Assembly: GCA_025997795.1 (NCBI GenBank)
Contig: BNVB01000002.1
Span: 11,175 to 75,174 of the forward strand
Reading direction: 5' to 3'
DNA length: 64,000 nt
From: Spirochaetia bacterium
GTDB taxonomy: Bacteria > Spirochaetota > Spirochaetia > Treponematales > Breznakiellaceae
The notes beneath the pieces were generated by a model. The model was given only the letters and a program-made list of their open reading frames with translations, did no database searches and was not told the DNA's origin. This document shows positions 28,660 to 36,821 of the stretch, piece by piece. A program made the translations under genes and the position numbers. The stretch's first letter is position 1. Each line of letters begins with the position of its first letter.

Positions 28660-28693
28660 CAGTTCCAAAATAACCGATTTTGGAACCAGCTCA
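28660..28693. repeat. Repeated hairpin element, copy 1
   Basis: GTTCCAAAAT, AACCG, ATTTTGGAAC. The core and its right flank are identical to a second copy at 61125-61159. It lies between the capA-like and patB genes. Confidence 0.85.
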
Positions 28694-30199
28694 CTTTTCC
28701 AAATCTTTGGTAAGCCTAAAAAAACGATCCAACTGCGCCGCCGGGGCAATTACCGTCCGCGGCCCCTTCATAAAAAGCGGATACGGATCCAGATATACCA
28801 GGCGGTCCCCGATATAACTTAACACAATAAAAAGCCCCTTGTCTCCTCCGGGGGTGTCGTCCATTTCGTCAAAGACATAATCTCCCAGGGACCAGAAAAC
28901 GGGTTTTCCCTCCACCCACTCAAAACCCTGTTCCACATGGGGATGGGTGCCAATTACAAGGTCTGCCCCGGCGCGGATTAGTTCCGTATAGAGCGCGCGT
29001 GTTTCCTGGCTGGGATAATCGGCGTACTCAACGCCGCCGTGAAAAAATATAACGTTCAACGTATCATCCCCGGCAAGCTGGGCCTTGATCATTTCCGCCC
29101 CCCGGTTTCCCGCATGGAGCAGACCTGGTGTTTTTTCATCCGCCGCAAAATCCAGACCGTCCCAGCCGTTCCGTTCCGGGCCGTAATTGGCAATACCAAA
29201 AACCCGTACCGTTGGATTACCCGGCCCGGAAGCGGCGCTTACAAAGGGATGGGCGGCGGTTTGGATGTCACGGCCCGCTCCCAATACGGCAAGACCCGCC
29301 TTTTCCAGATGATCCAGCGAATCAAAAAAACCTGTCAAACCGTAATCAAAAGCATGGTTATTGGCAAGCAATACCGCATTAAACCCGGCATCCTTAAGGG
29401 CCGCCGCTGTGCGGGGATCGAAACGGAAGGTGTAGGTTTTTTTCGCCGCCTCCCCCCGGCTGGTCACCGCTCCTTCCAGGTTTACCATGCTTATATCCGC
29501 ATCCCGCACCAGAGCGGCGGTTCCGCCAAGAACCGCTTCAATGCCTTCGGTAAAGAGGATTTCTTCCACACCCCGGGCCAGCATGGCATCCCCGCCAGCG
29601 GCAATACGGAACAGGCGGGGCCGTTCTGTTTGGTGAAAAGCCCCGGCAGAAACCTCTTTAAGAAGCGCCGCCAGGGCGTTTATTTTTTTTACGGCCCGTT
29701 TTGTATGCGGCGGCCCCTCATAACTAAAACGGAACCCGCTCTGGTATACCAGCGGATAGTCCGGGTCTGACACATCAAGGCCGTCCACCTTAAGGGCCAA
29801 ATAAGGCGGCGCCACATCTTCCAGGGGAACAAGAGTAGATGAACCTACGGATACTTTTCCTTCCGATACCTTTGCCCGGGGAACCATACAGATTTGGGAA
29901 AGGGGGATAAAAACACTGTTTGGAAAATCCGCCGGCGGCGGTGTTTCGGTTTTTGCCCAGGTGGTAAAGCGGCCTTCATAAGTAACGGTGATAATTCCCG
30001 GCCCCGGTTTGTCTGTTACAGCGAAATCCTTATTAACTTTGGCCAAAACCGAAGTTAGTAAGGCCTGTTCCGGGCCGGGCATGGCGGTATAATCCACCGT
30101 AAGTTTTATAGGATTAAGAAAAGTTCCTTTGCATGATACGAGGGTACAAAAAAAGAGAAACGATACAATCCAGGCTGTTTTTTGGCAGATCTTAATCAT
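28691..30199 (-). CDS. CapA-like (PGA_cap) metallophosphatase-fold lipoprotein
   Basis: The 502-residue protein starts with a lipoprotein signal (IVSFLFFCTLVSC, lipobox LVSC), so it is anchored outside the cytoplasmic membrane. An N-terminal domain of unclear type covers about 30-190. The C-terminal half is the CapA/PgsA domain with GGDAMLARG, NLEGAVTS, LANNHAFDYG and GTHPHVEQG, metal-binding motifs shared with metallophosphatases. The family is named for poly-gamma-glutamate capsules, but none of the other capsule genes is here. The start at 30199 has AAGGA six bases upstream and overlaps the HemC-CobA-HemD stop by eight bases, so it belongs to that operon. Confidence 0.85.
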   Translation of the reverse strand: MIKICQKTAWIVSFLFFCTLVSCKGTFLNPIKLTVDYTAMPGPEQALLTSVLAKVNKDFAVTDKPGPGIITVTYEGRFTTWAKTETPPPADFPNSVFIPLSQICMVPRAKVSEGKVSVGSSTLVPLEDVAPPYLALKVDGLDVSDPDYPLVYQSGFRFSYEGPPHTKRAVKKINALAALLKEVSAGAFHQTERPRLFRIAAGGDAMLARGVEEILFTEGIEAVLGGTAALVRDADISMVNLEGAVTSRGEAAKKTYTFRFDPRTAAALKDAGFNAVLLANNHAFDYGLTGFFDSLDHLEKAGLAVLGAGRDIQTAAHPFVSAASGPGNPTVRVFGIANYGPERNGWDGLDFAADEKTPGLLHAGNRGAEMIKAQLAGDDTLNVIFFHGGVEYADYPSQETRALYTELIRAGADLVIGTHPHVEQGFEWVEGKPVFWSLGDYVFDEMDDTPGGDKGLFIVLSYIGDRLVYLDPYPLFMKGPRTVIAPAAQLDRFFRLTKDLEK

Positions 30200-32633
30200 G
30201 GTTTTCCTTTTGATGCCGTTTAACAAGCGCCTCAACCATGCCTTCAAGGGAAGCGGTTTGGGGAACAATCACTTCCATTCCGTAAACGCGGGCCGGGGCG
30301 GCAGTTGCTTCTCCTATACAAAGCACGGGGATACCAGGTGCACCGAAGATACGGATAAAACTTTCAAGCGCAGAGGGGCTGGTAAAGGCTGCATAATCAA
30401 GTCCCTGGGTAAGCCGGGTCTTAAAGGCCGGGTTTTCGTAAGCGGTTTCGGGAACGGTGTCGTAGACCGGGATGTCGATATACCGCAGACCCGCGGTTTC
30501 AAGGGCATCCGGCAGTTCCCTGCCGCCGCGTTTTGAGCGCGGCAGAATCACGGTTTCATCTTTGGCAAGGTTTTGCGCCAAAGCAGCGCCCAGTGCCGCG
30601 CCGGAAAAGGTTTTGGGTACTATGTCGGCAAGGATACCCCGTGAGGCAAGGGCAGCATTGGTAGCATTTCCTACGGCGGCGAATTTACCGGCGGCAAGAG
30701 CGCGGAGGTCAATACGGTATTCAGAAAGTTTTTGGAAAAAGGCTTCCACACCGTGAACGCTGGTAAAGGCAAACCAGGTTTTTGCCGCACCCGCCGGCAG
30801 CGCGGCGAGGGTCTTTTGCAAGAGCGGATTTTCCCCAAGCGGGATAATTTTTATCGTGGGCAGTTCCACAACTTCCGCGCCCCGGATATCCAGCATGTGC
30901 GCAAGGCGGCTGACATTACCAAGCCGGGGCCGGGTTACGGCAATACGGATCCCCGCCAGCGGCTTTTTTACGCAGGCGGCTGTTTGTGCAAGGTCTTTGG
31001 AGAGACGGCAGACCCCGCCTACTATGACGATGGCCGGCGGAACCATGTTGTCTTCCGCGGCCCGGAGGGCAAGGCTCTCTATCGTAGCGATACGCTCTTT
31101 TTGTTTTGCCGTAGTTCCCTGGCTTACAATGGCAGCAGGGGTACCAGGAGGAAGTCCCGCTTCGGCAAGCAGACGGCAGATACCTTCAAGCCGTGACAGG
31201 CCCATTAAAAAAACGAGGGTATCCCCCGCCGCACACTGCCGGGCCAGATCCTTGTAGTCCTGGTTTTCGCCGCCTGCGCCGTGAGCGGCAATAATATGCA
31301 GGCGTGAAGCGATACCCCGGTGGGTAAGGGGAATACCGGCGCTGCCGGGCACGGCAAGGACAGAACTTACACCGGGGACAATCTCCCAGGGAATACCGGC
31401 ATCAGTTAGACAGAGCGCTTCCTCGCTGCCGCGCCCAAAAAGCAGGGGGTCGCCTCCTTTAAGACGCACAACCTTCAAACCCGCCGCCGCTTTTTTTACA
31501 AGAAGTCCATTGATGGCTTCCTGGGGCAGATTGTGGCAGCCGCTTTCCTTACCAACATAAATTTTTTCTGCCCCTTCGGGAATTTTTGCAAGTACCCCAG
31601 GCCCCACCAGTTTGTCAAAGACCACAACATCCGCAGAGGACAAAAAGGCCTCCCCCCGGACCGTAAACAAACCTGCATCACCGGGCCCCGCGCCTACAAG
31701 GGCGACACTGCCAAGCCGGCCCCTCTGCCGCGCTATTTTGGCTAACAAGCGGAAAGCAAGACGGCAGCCCAAATCTTCGGGAAATGCCGGATCGCCCTGC
31801 AGGGTTTCACTGATCATCGAGGTTTCCCCATCGGGACAATAAGCGCCCTTTAACAGGATTCCAGCTTGAGCGGAAACCGGGATTCCGTCTGATTCGACGG
31901 CAAAAGCGGCGGCGGGAAACCCGCAGCCCCCGTCCAATACCCGGGTAAAGGTTCTTTCGGCAAGGGCGCGGCGGCGTAAAACCGGAATATCTATTTCCTC
32001 TGCAAGCTTCGCCGCTTCGCCGCCTTCCCGTGTGACTACGGCAAGTATGCCCTGTCCTGCTGCCGGCAGCATTTCTTGGGTACTAAAAATACGGCTTGCC
32101 CGTTTTTCAAGTCCCAGCCGTTTAAGGCCGGCGACAGCCAGTACCAGTGCGCCATATTCACCAGCGTCAAGTTTTGCAAGCCGGGTGGGCACATTGCCCC
32201 GCACAAGAGCACAGCGGGCATCCGGATAGAGGGCGCTTAGCTGTAGTGAACGGCGTTTTGCCGAACAGCCAACCGGTTTTGTCATGTCGAATCCGGCGGC
32301 TTCCTCTGGTAAAACCAGGGCATCGCGGGGATCGTCGGCATCGCAGAAAGCGGAGATGACAAGGCCCGAAGGAAGAACCGCGGGCATATCTTTCAGGCTG
32401 TGTACGGCCATATCAATACGGCCTGCAAGAAGGGCATCATCAAGCTCCCGGGTAAAGAGACCCTTGCCGCCCGCTTCGTCAAGGGCCCTGTCCGTGACGA
32501 GGTCCCCCGAAGTCCGTATCGTAACAATTTCTGTTGTTACCTCGGGATGACAATTGCCAAGAAGTTTCGCGGTTATTTCAGCCTGTACGACGGCAAGACG
32601 GCTTTCACGGCTGCCTATTCGTATGGTTGTCAC
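30192..32633 (-). CDS. HemC-CobA-HemD trifunctional fusion (uroporphyrinogen III and precorrin-2 synthesis)
   Basis: The 813-residue protein joins three enzymes. Residues 1-300 are hydroxymethylbilane synthase (IRIGSRESRLAVVQA, GLFTRELDDALL, cofactor Cys in LDGGCGFP). Residues about 308-550 are uroporphyrinogen-III methyltransferase (VALVGAGPGDAGLFTVRG, VRLKGGDPLLFGRG, PGVSSVLAVP). Residues about 565-813 are uroporphyrinogen-III synthase (IAVTRP, FTSVHGVEAFF, FTSPSALESFI). It converts porphobilinogen through to precorrin-2 in one chain. It overlaps the upstream EamA-Met8 gene by 29 bp, so the two can make siroheme together. CobA-HemD fusions are common; the triple fusion is less so. Confidence 0.93.
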   Translation of the reverse strand: MTTIRIGSRESRLAVVQAEITAKLLGNCHPEVTTEIVTIRTSGDLVTDRALDEAGGKGLFTRELDDALLAGRIDMAVHSLKDMPAVLPSGLVISAFCDADDPRDALVLPEEAAGFDMTKPVGCSAKRRSLQLSALYPDARCALVRGNVPTRLAKLDAGEYGALVLAVAGLKRLGLEKRASRIFSTQEMLPAAGQGILAVVTREGGEAAKLAEEIDIPVLRRRALAERTFTRVLDGGCGFPAAAFAVESDGIPVSAQAGILLKGAYCPDGETSMISETLQGDPAFPEDLGCRLAFRLLAKIARQRGRLGSVALVGAGPGDAGLFTVRGEAFLSSADVVVFDKLVGPGVLAKIPEGAEKIYVGKESGCHNLPQEAINGLLVKKAAAGLKVVRLKGGDPLLFGRGSEEALCLTDAGIPWEIVPGVSSVLAVPGSAGIPLTHRGIASRLHIIAAHGAGGENQDYKDLARQCAAGDTLVFLMGLSRLEGICRLLAEAGLPPGTPAAIVSQGTTAKQKERIATIESLALRAAEDNMVPPAIVIVGGVCRLSKDLAQTAACVKKPLAGIRIAVTRPRLGNVSRLAHMLDIRGAEVVELPTIKIIPLGENPLLQKTLAALPAGAAKTWFAFTSVHGVEAFFQKLSEYRIDLRALAAGKFAAVGNATNAALASRGILADIVPKTFSGAALGAALAQNLAKDETVILPRSKRGGRELPDALETAGLRYIDIPVYDTVPETAYENPAFKTRLTQGLDYAAFTSPSALESFIRIFGAPGIPVLCIGEATAAPARVYGMEVIVPQTASLEGMVEALVKRHQKENHD

Positions 32634-34038
32634 TGTTTTTCAAAGCCTCTCTTATTGTTGCCGCCGCTTTCCGCACCGCACCATGATCATATCCGCCGGA
32701 GCTAATGCCCGTTACTATCGTATCATGGATGGCGACAGCCGGAAAGTAGAAGGTCGATTCTTCTTTGCAATCTGCCACAGAAACAGGAATACCCTCTGCG
32801 GCGCACTCTTGTGCAACCGCATGGTTCACCCCGCGGTTGTTTGTCGCCGCAATAACAAAAAAGGGCCGACCGCCCTTAATACAATCGCCCGGACAAAAAA
32901 CGCGGCGCTCGATACTAATTGCACCGGTTCCGTCTGTATGTTCTGCGGCGATTTTTTCAAGTTCTTCATGGAGCTTCTCCGCAATGATCTGTATGCGGCA
33001 GTCAAATGCAAGCAGCGTCTGTACCCGCCGCAGGGCAATAGTACCGCCGCCTATAATGAGTATGTTTTTTCCGGCGATGGGAAGAAACAACGGGAAAAAA
33101 CCTGCACCCCTCTGGGCGCTGCGAGGCTCTGACTCCAGGGCCTTTTTTGTATTCGCTTCTTTTGAATTCTCTTTTTTTACATTCGCTTTTGCATTCGCTA
33201 TTGATGAAATTACTGCGGCAGCGATGATAAGCAGACCCCCTGCCAGCGCATAACGGGTGGGAAGTTCGCCTAAAAAGATAAACAGCCACAGGGGATTGAA
33301 CACCGGTTCCAGCTGGGAGATGAGCATCGCGTTAACTGCGGAAAGCCGCCTAATCGCATAAGCGTAGAGCAGCGAGGCGGCGCCAATCTGCACAAGGCCA
33401 AGGAACGTTACACGGATAATGTTCGCCGCCGAGAGCATGGGAGGGGCGGTAAAAACAAAGGGAAGGCCGATTACAACGGGAACAAGGTGCGAAAAGAAAA
33501 GAGCCAAGACCGGGGAAGCATCTTTAAGAGAGCGCAGAGCAACCATACCAAGAGCAAAACTGATGCCGGCCAGAAGCGCCAGACCGTTACCCAGCAGGCG
33601 CCCTGAACCAAGGCTGCCAAAGAAAAAGAGACTTATACCGCAGACAGCAAGTGCAACGGCGAAACACTGGACCCGGCGGATCCGCTCGCCGATAAGAAAA
33701 CCCGCCATAAGGGCGGCCCATAACGGCGCTGTATGCTGTAAAAGAATCGCGTTAACCGGCGAGGTCATTTTGTTCGCCGTCACGTACAGTATTTTTGTGG
33801 CGGCGGAAGCAACTACCGCAACAGTAAAGGCGCTCACGGAAAAAAGCCTTGGCACTTTCCCGGGTTTGGCCTGGCGGGCAAACATAACCCTTCCATGAAC
33901 CGTCGCCATAAAGGCCGCCGCAATAGCGCTCCGTATACAGGAAATTACCATCGGGTGCCAGTCTATCTGCTTGATAAACAAGCCGCTGGTACTCCAGCAC
34001 AGCACACAGAGAAACATAGCCATTACCGCGCTTACCAT
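32605..34038 (-). CDS. Fusion of an EamA/DMT permease with a Met8/CysG-N precorrin-2 dehydrogenase
   Basis: The 477-residue protein has about ten membrane helices (residues 1-280) of the EamA drug/metabolite transporter type, with two EamA repeats. A charged linker follows (AKANVKKENSKEANTKKALE), then a Rossmann domain (about 318-470) with the NAD loop ILIIGGGTIALRRVQTLL, AATNNRGVNHAVAQEC and FYFPAVAIHDTIVTGISSGG. The second part matches siroheme synthase N-terminal domains, which oxidise precorrin-2 and insert iron. The frame is continuous through the linker. It heads the siroheme operon. A promoter (TTGCAG, 18, TAGTCT) five bases before the ATG suggests a leaderless message. Confidence 0.88.
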   Translation of the reverse strand: MVSAVMAMFLCVLCWSTSGLFIKQIDWHPMVISCIRSAIAAAFMATVHGRVMFARQAKPGKVPRLFSVSAFTVAVVASAATKILYVTANKMTSPVNAILLQHTAPLWAALMAGFLIGERIRRVQCFAVALAVCGISLFFFGSLGSGRLLGNGLALLAGISFALGMVALRSLKDASPVLALFFSHLVPVVIGLPFVFTAPPMLSAANIIRVTFLGLVQIGAASLLYAYAIRRLSAVNAMLISQLEPVFNPLWLFIFLGELPTRYALAGGLLIIAAAVISSIANAKANVKKENSKEANTKKALESEPRSAQRGAGFFPLFLPIAGKNILIIGGGTIALRRVQTLLAFDCRIQIIAEKLHEELEKIAAEHTDGTGAISIERRVFCPGDCIKGGRPFFVIAATNNRGVNHAVAQECAAEGIPVSVADCKEESTFYFPAVAIHDTIVTGISSGGYDHGAVRKAAATIREALKNSDNHTNRQP

Positions 34039-34093
34039 GCTTTAGACTAACACAAAAAATTCAATATCTGCAAGGATTGTTGATTTTAGGCTA

Positions 34094-34122
34094 TTGCAAA
34101 AAAATAATAAGTTATATACAAT
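34094..34122 (+). promoter_or_regulatory. Predicted promoter of the MNT/HEPN pair
   Basis: TTGCAA, 17 bases, TACAAT, 23 bases before the MNT start; AAGGA lies 10 bases before the ATG. Confidence 0.5.
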
Positions 34123-34145
34123 GATAGAATATAAGGACATATGAT

Positions 34146-34466
34146 ATGGAAACAATGGAAAAATTGCGAAAAAACGGTATTTTCCTCAATTATGATGATA
34201 TCATAACCATTTGCAAAAAATATTATATAAATGAGCTTTCGATATTTGGTTCATCAATTCGTGATGATTTTAACCAAAATAGTGATATAGATATTCTTGT
34301 ATCTTTTAATAATTCAAATATAAATTTATTTGATATAATGGACTTAGAGAATGAGTTTTCAAAGTTACTTAATCGTGAAGTTGATATTGTAGAAAAAGAA
34401 TCTTTAAAGAATCCAATACGAAAAAATAAAATACTATCAACAAGGGAAATAATATATGCCGCTTAA
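34146..34466 (+). CDS. MNT-type minimal nucleotidyltransferase (antitoxin of a HEPN/MNT module)
   Basis: The 106-residue protein has the polymerase-beta nucleotidyltransferase signature: ELSIFGSSIRDDF followed by SDIDILVSF, with the two metal-binding Asp residues. A third acidic residue lies in REVDIVE. MNT proteins neutralise HEPN RNases, often by adding nucleotides to them. The gene is AT-rich compared with its surroundings, a sign of horizontal origin. It overlaps the following HEPN gene by 11 bp. It is intact although its partner is not. Confidence 0.85.
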   Translation: METMEKLRKNGIFLNYDDIITICKKYYINELSIFGSSIRDDFNQNSDIDILVSFNNSNINLFDIMDLENEFSKLLNREVDIVEKESLKNPIRKNKILSTREIIYAA

Positions 34467-34833
34467 TGAAAACGATTTATCCTATTTGATTGATATTGTA
34501 GATTGCATTATGGACATTGATGAATTTACCGGGTCAATATATTATAGTGATTTTGAAAAAGATAAAATGAGAAAACTGGCGGTCGAAAGACAATTGGAAG
34601 TTATTGGGCAAGCCGCAAATAAAATTAGCAAAGAAACACAGGATTCAATTCAAAATGTTCCTTGGGGTAATATATTCTTTTATTTCTTCTATACTTTGCA
34701 ATTTCCTTTAATAATTCCGGCACGGATGTTTTTGATATATTCCATATTCTTTCCGCCAGTATCTCACCATAATCATGGGCTAATCTATTTCTCAATCCGA
34801 TAATATTGGGGGAAAACCGATTGCCTGCTTTAA
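34456..34833 (+). pseudogene. HEPN (DUF86-type) toxin gene with its 3' part inverted in place
   Basis: The first 71 codons encode a normal HEPN start (MPLNENDLSYLIDIVDCIMD ... RQLEVIGQAANKISKETQ) up to NVPWG. The next 139 bases (34669-34807) are reversed: their reverse complement reads on in the same frame as NIIGLRNRLAHDYGEILAER, including the catalytic R-x4-H motif, and then NISKTSVPELLKEIAKYRRN. After the inverted part the original frame resumes and meets a TAA at 34831-34833. As it stands the plus-strand frame continues as an unrelated hydrophobic tail to 34803 and lacks the RNase motif. The toxin should be inactive in this orientation. Confidence 0.85.
34669..34807. other. 139-bp inverted segment within the HEPN gene
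   Basis: Breakpoints fall at AATATA (left) and AATATT (right), which give five bases of inverted microhomology. The segment length keeps the reading frame, so flipping it back restores a 125-codon HEPN gene without stops. Confidence 0.85.
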
Positions 34834-34882
34834 AAGATTTGGTCCCGGCGTAAAAATAGCTCTAAATTTATGAAATTTCCTG

Positions 34883-34911
34883 TTGACATATTGTTATACC
34901 TGTGTTATACT
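34883..34911 (+). promoter_or_regulatory. Promoter and probable operator of mazEF
   Basis: TTGACA, 17 bases, TATACT, with the ATG of mazE seven bases after the -10. Two direct GTTATAC repeats lie at 34893-34899 and 34904-34910, the second overlapping the -10, a likely autorepression site. Confidence 0.65.
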
Positions 34912-34918
34912 ATTAACT

Positions 34919-35167
34919 ATGAAGACAGCAATATCTCTTTCGAATGTATTATATGAAAAGGCTGAGGAAACGGCCTCTTACATGGGAATTAAGCGAAGCA
35001 AATTATTTGCAATTGCTTTAGAGGAATTTATTATACGGCATAATGGAAATATGATAATCGAAAAAATCAATGAAGTTTATGAAAGGATTGACAAATCAGA
35101 ATTTGAACCCCATTTAAATGTAATACTTGACTCACAAAGGGATGCGACAAAAAATGACACGTGGTGA
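34919..35167 (+). CDS. mazE: MazE-like antitoxin (ribbon-helix-helix type)
   Basis: The 82-residue protein starts MKTAISLSNVLYEKAEETAS, a ribbon-helix-helix DNA-binding beginning typical of antitoxins paired with MazF in bacteria of this type. It is followed by an acidic C-terminal half expected to wrap the toxin. The start at 34919 is chosen because the upstream in-frame codons lie in the promoter. The transcript is predicted to begin at or within a base of the ATG, so it is probably leaderless. It overlaps mazF by 14 bp and is AT-rich. Confidence 0.82.
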   Translation: MKTAISLSNVLYEKAEETASYMGIKRSKLFAIALEEFIIRHNGNMIIEKINEVYERIDKSEFEPHLNVILDSQRDATKNDTW

Positions 35168-35519
35168 ATGTATTTCCCGCGGGGAAATCTGGTGGATAGA
35201 TTACGGCGTTCCATATGGAAGCGAACCTGGATATAAACGACCTGTCTTAGTAATGCAAAATGATCTTTTCAATAACAGTAAAATTAATACAACTGTTGTA
35301 ATACCATTGACAACAAATCTATTGCTGGCTGATGTACCGGGAAATATTTATATAGATAAAAAAGAATCTAAATTATCAAAGGATTCTGTAATATTATTAT
35401 CGCAAATAGGTGTTGTTGATAAACAAAGGTTTGTTAAAAAAAATTCAAAAATAAATAAAGACACAATGGAAAACATTGAGAATAGTATTATGTTTATTCT
35501 CGGAATAAAAACATTATAA
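35154..35519 (+). CDS. mazF: MazF/PemK-family toxin endoribonuclease
   Basis: The 121-residue protein has the MazF signature: SRGEIWWIDYGVPYGSEPGYKRPVLVMQ with the conserved G-x-E-x-x-x-x-R-P segment, then TTVVIPLTTN and ILLSQIGVVDKQRF. MazF cleaves single-stranded mRNA at short motifs and stops growth when not bound by MazE. The start at 35154 gives a 14-bp overlap with mazE and the usual N-terminus; a longer frame begins inside mazE. All core elements look intact. Confidence 0.92.
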   Translation: MTRGECISRGEIWWIDYGVPYGSEPGYKRPVLVMQNDLFNNSKINTTVVIPLTTNLLLADVPGNIYIDKKESKLSKDSVILLSQIGVVDKQRFVKKNSKINKDTMENIENSIMFILGIKTL

Positions 35520-35632
35520 AACTACGGCCCCAACTGCACACATAACGTTCCGACTGTATATGTTTCGGACGCAGTAGCGGCCTGGCCTATGGAATGCTCT
35601 GCCTCTCCCGCACAAGCGGATTCTTGAGAGGT

Positions 35633-36665
35633 TTATTTGACACAGAAAGCGGGGGCGCAGCCACCAACAGCAGACGCACCGGTGCGGCTGCTGTTGGGGT
35701 TGTTATACTCTAAACCAATGCCACCGGGGTAGTAGCCGTCGTCGACATAACAGAAATCGGCAGTTCCCCCGGAATCAGGTGAGGCCAACCAGTAGAACAT
35801 GTTACCACTCGCACCCGCACTGATGAAGTATTTTGTTCGTTTCAAATCTCCACCGCTTCCTGCCGGGTAGTATTCAAGCCGCCCCTGATTCGTACTGGTC
35901 TCAGATGCCGTTGAGGATTTTACATTGCTGCCGAACATCTCCCATTCGGTAGGGAGCCAGAGCATATCATTAATCGTGTCCACCCCGCCTTCAGGAATAT
36001 TTCCCTTAGACACCCTGCGGGACGGCGCCCAGAGGAGACTCGCCGGCACGCCCGCGGCTTTAAGCCCCGTAAGGAAATTGCCGGTAAGGTAGGCCCGCAT
36101 TTCGCTATCCTTGTAGCCGCCCACGTTGGTCGCGGTGAGGTTCATCAGGTTAAATCCCGGCAGGTTCTGGAACTGGAACACCAGGTGGGGGGGCGGTTCC
36201 ATTGCCATTTTTGTCTCTGTAGGCGTTGATGCCCACCACGATAAGCCGCAACAATGTACTATTGTTTGCAGAAATCGTGGGGTTTGTGCTAAGGTTTATG
36301 TCACCCTGACCCTCAACGAGCGAAAACCCAGTGATCACTTTCGTTAACTTGGTACTATACCGCTTAACCGTCAAACCGGCCAGGTCGATGTAATCGCCCA
36401 GGGCTATGGCTCCCAGCTTGAGCGCTGTGCCCGAACCTGTTACCGCCGGGCCTGTCGCAAGGTAGTCGTGGAGCGCGGTAAAGACTTCCGTTACTTTCGC
36501 CGCGCTGTTCTCCGTTACATCAATGCCGAATTTGGCGGCGATGCTTGGGGCCGAGGGGTTGGCGAGGGCGATATCGGGTAAGGCGATAATGCCGGGGTCA
36601 GAACTTGTTGATTGGCTGCAGCCCGCAAAGGCCAGAGCCGCAATAAGAGCGACAAGCTTTTTCAT
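35633..36665 (-). pseudogene. Lipoprotein gene with a frameshift at a run of seven C (possible phase-variable locus)
   Basis: The first frame (36665 to 36150) begins with a lipoprotein signal (LVALIAALAFAGCSQ) and reads to VVGINAYRDKNGNGTAPPP. It then leaves frame at a CCCCCCC run on the coding strand (36185-36191). The other frame carries on without a break (HLVFQFQNLPGFNLMNLTAT) to a C-terminal domain with LWLPTEWEMFGSNV, YFISAGASGNMFYWLASPDS and a terminal AFCVK. The end resembles DUF6273-type domains of surface lipoproteins. Six C, or nine, would join the two parts into one protein of about 343 residues. It may be switched by slippage, be a true pseudogene, or hide a sequencing error. Confidence 0.75.
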
Positions 36666-36821
36666 AATACTCCTTCCTTAATTCACCAAGATAAAAACAC
36701 TTGCCCTGAAAATGCGAAACATTTTCTTAATTCGGGCCGTTAGGACGCCATTTCCCACGCCATGCCTGGCCGGTGGCGGCTTTGCGCTTATCGGGGGAAT
36801 GTTTGTTCCCCTCGTGCTTAC

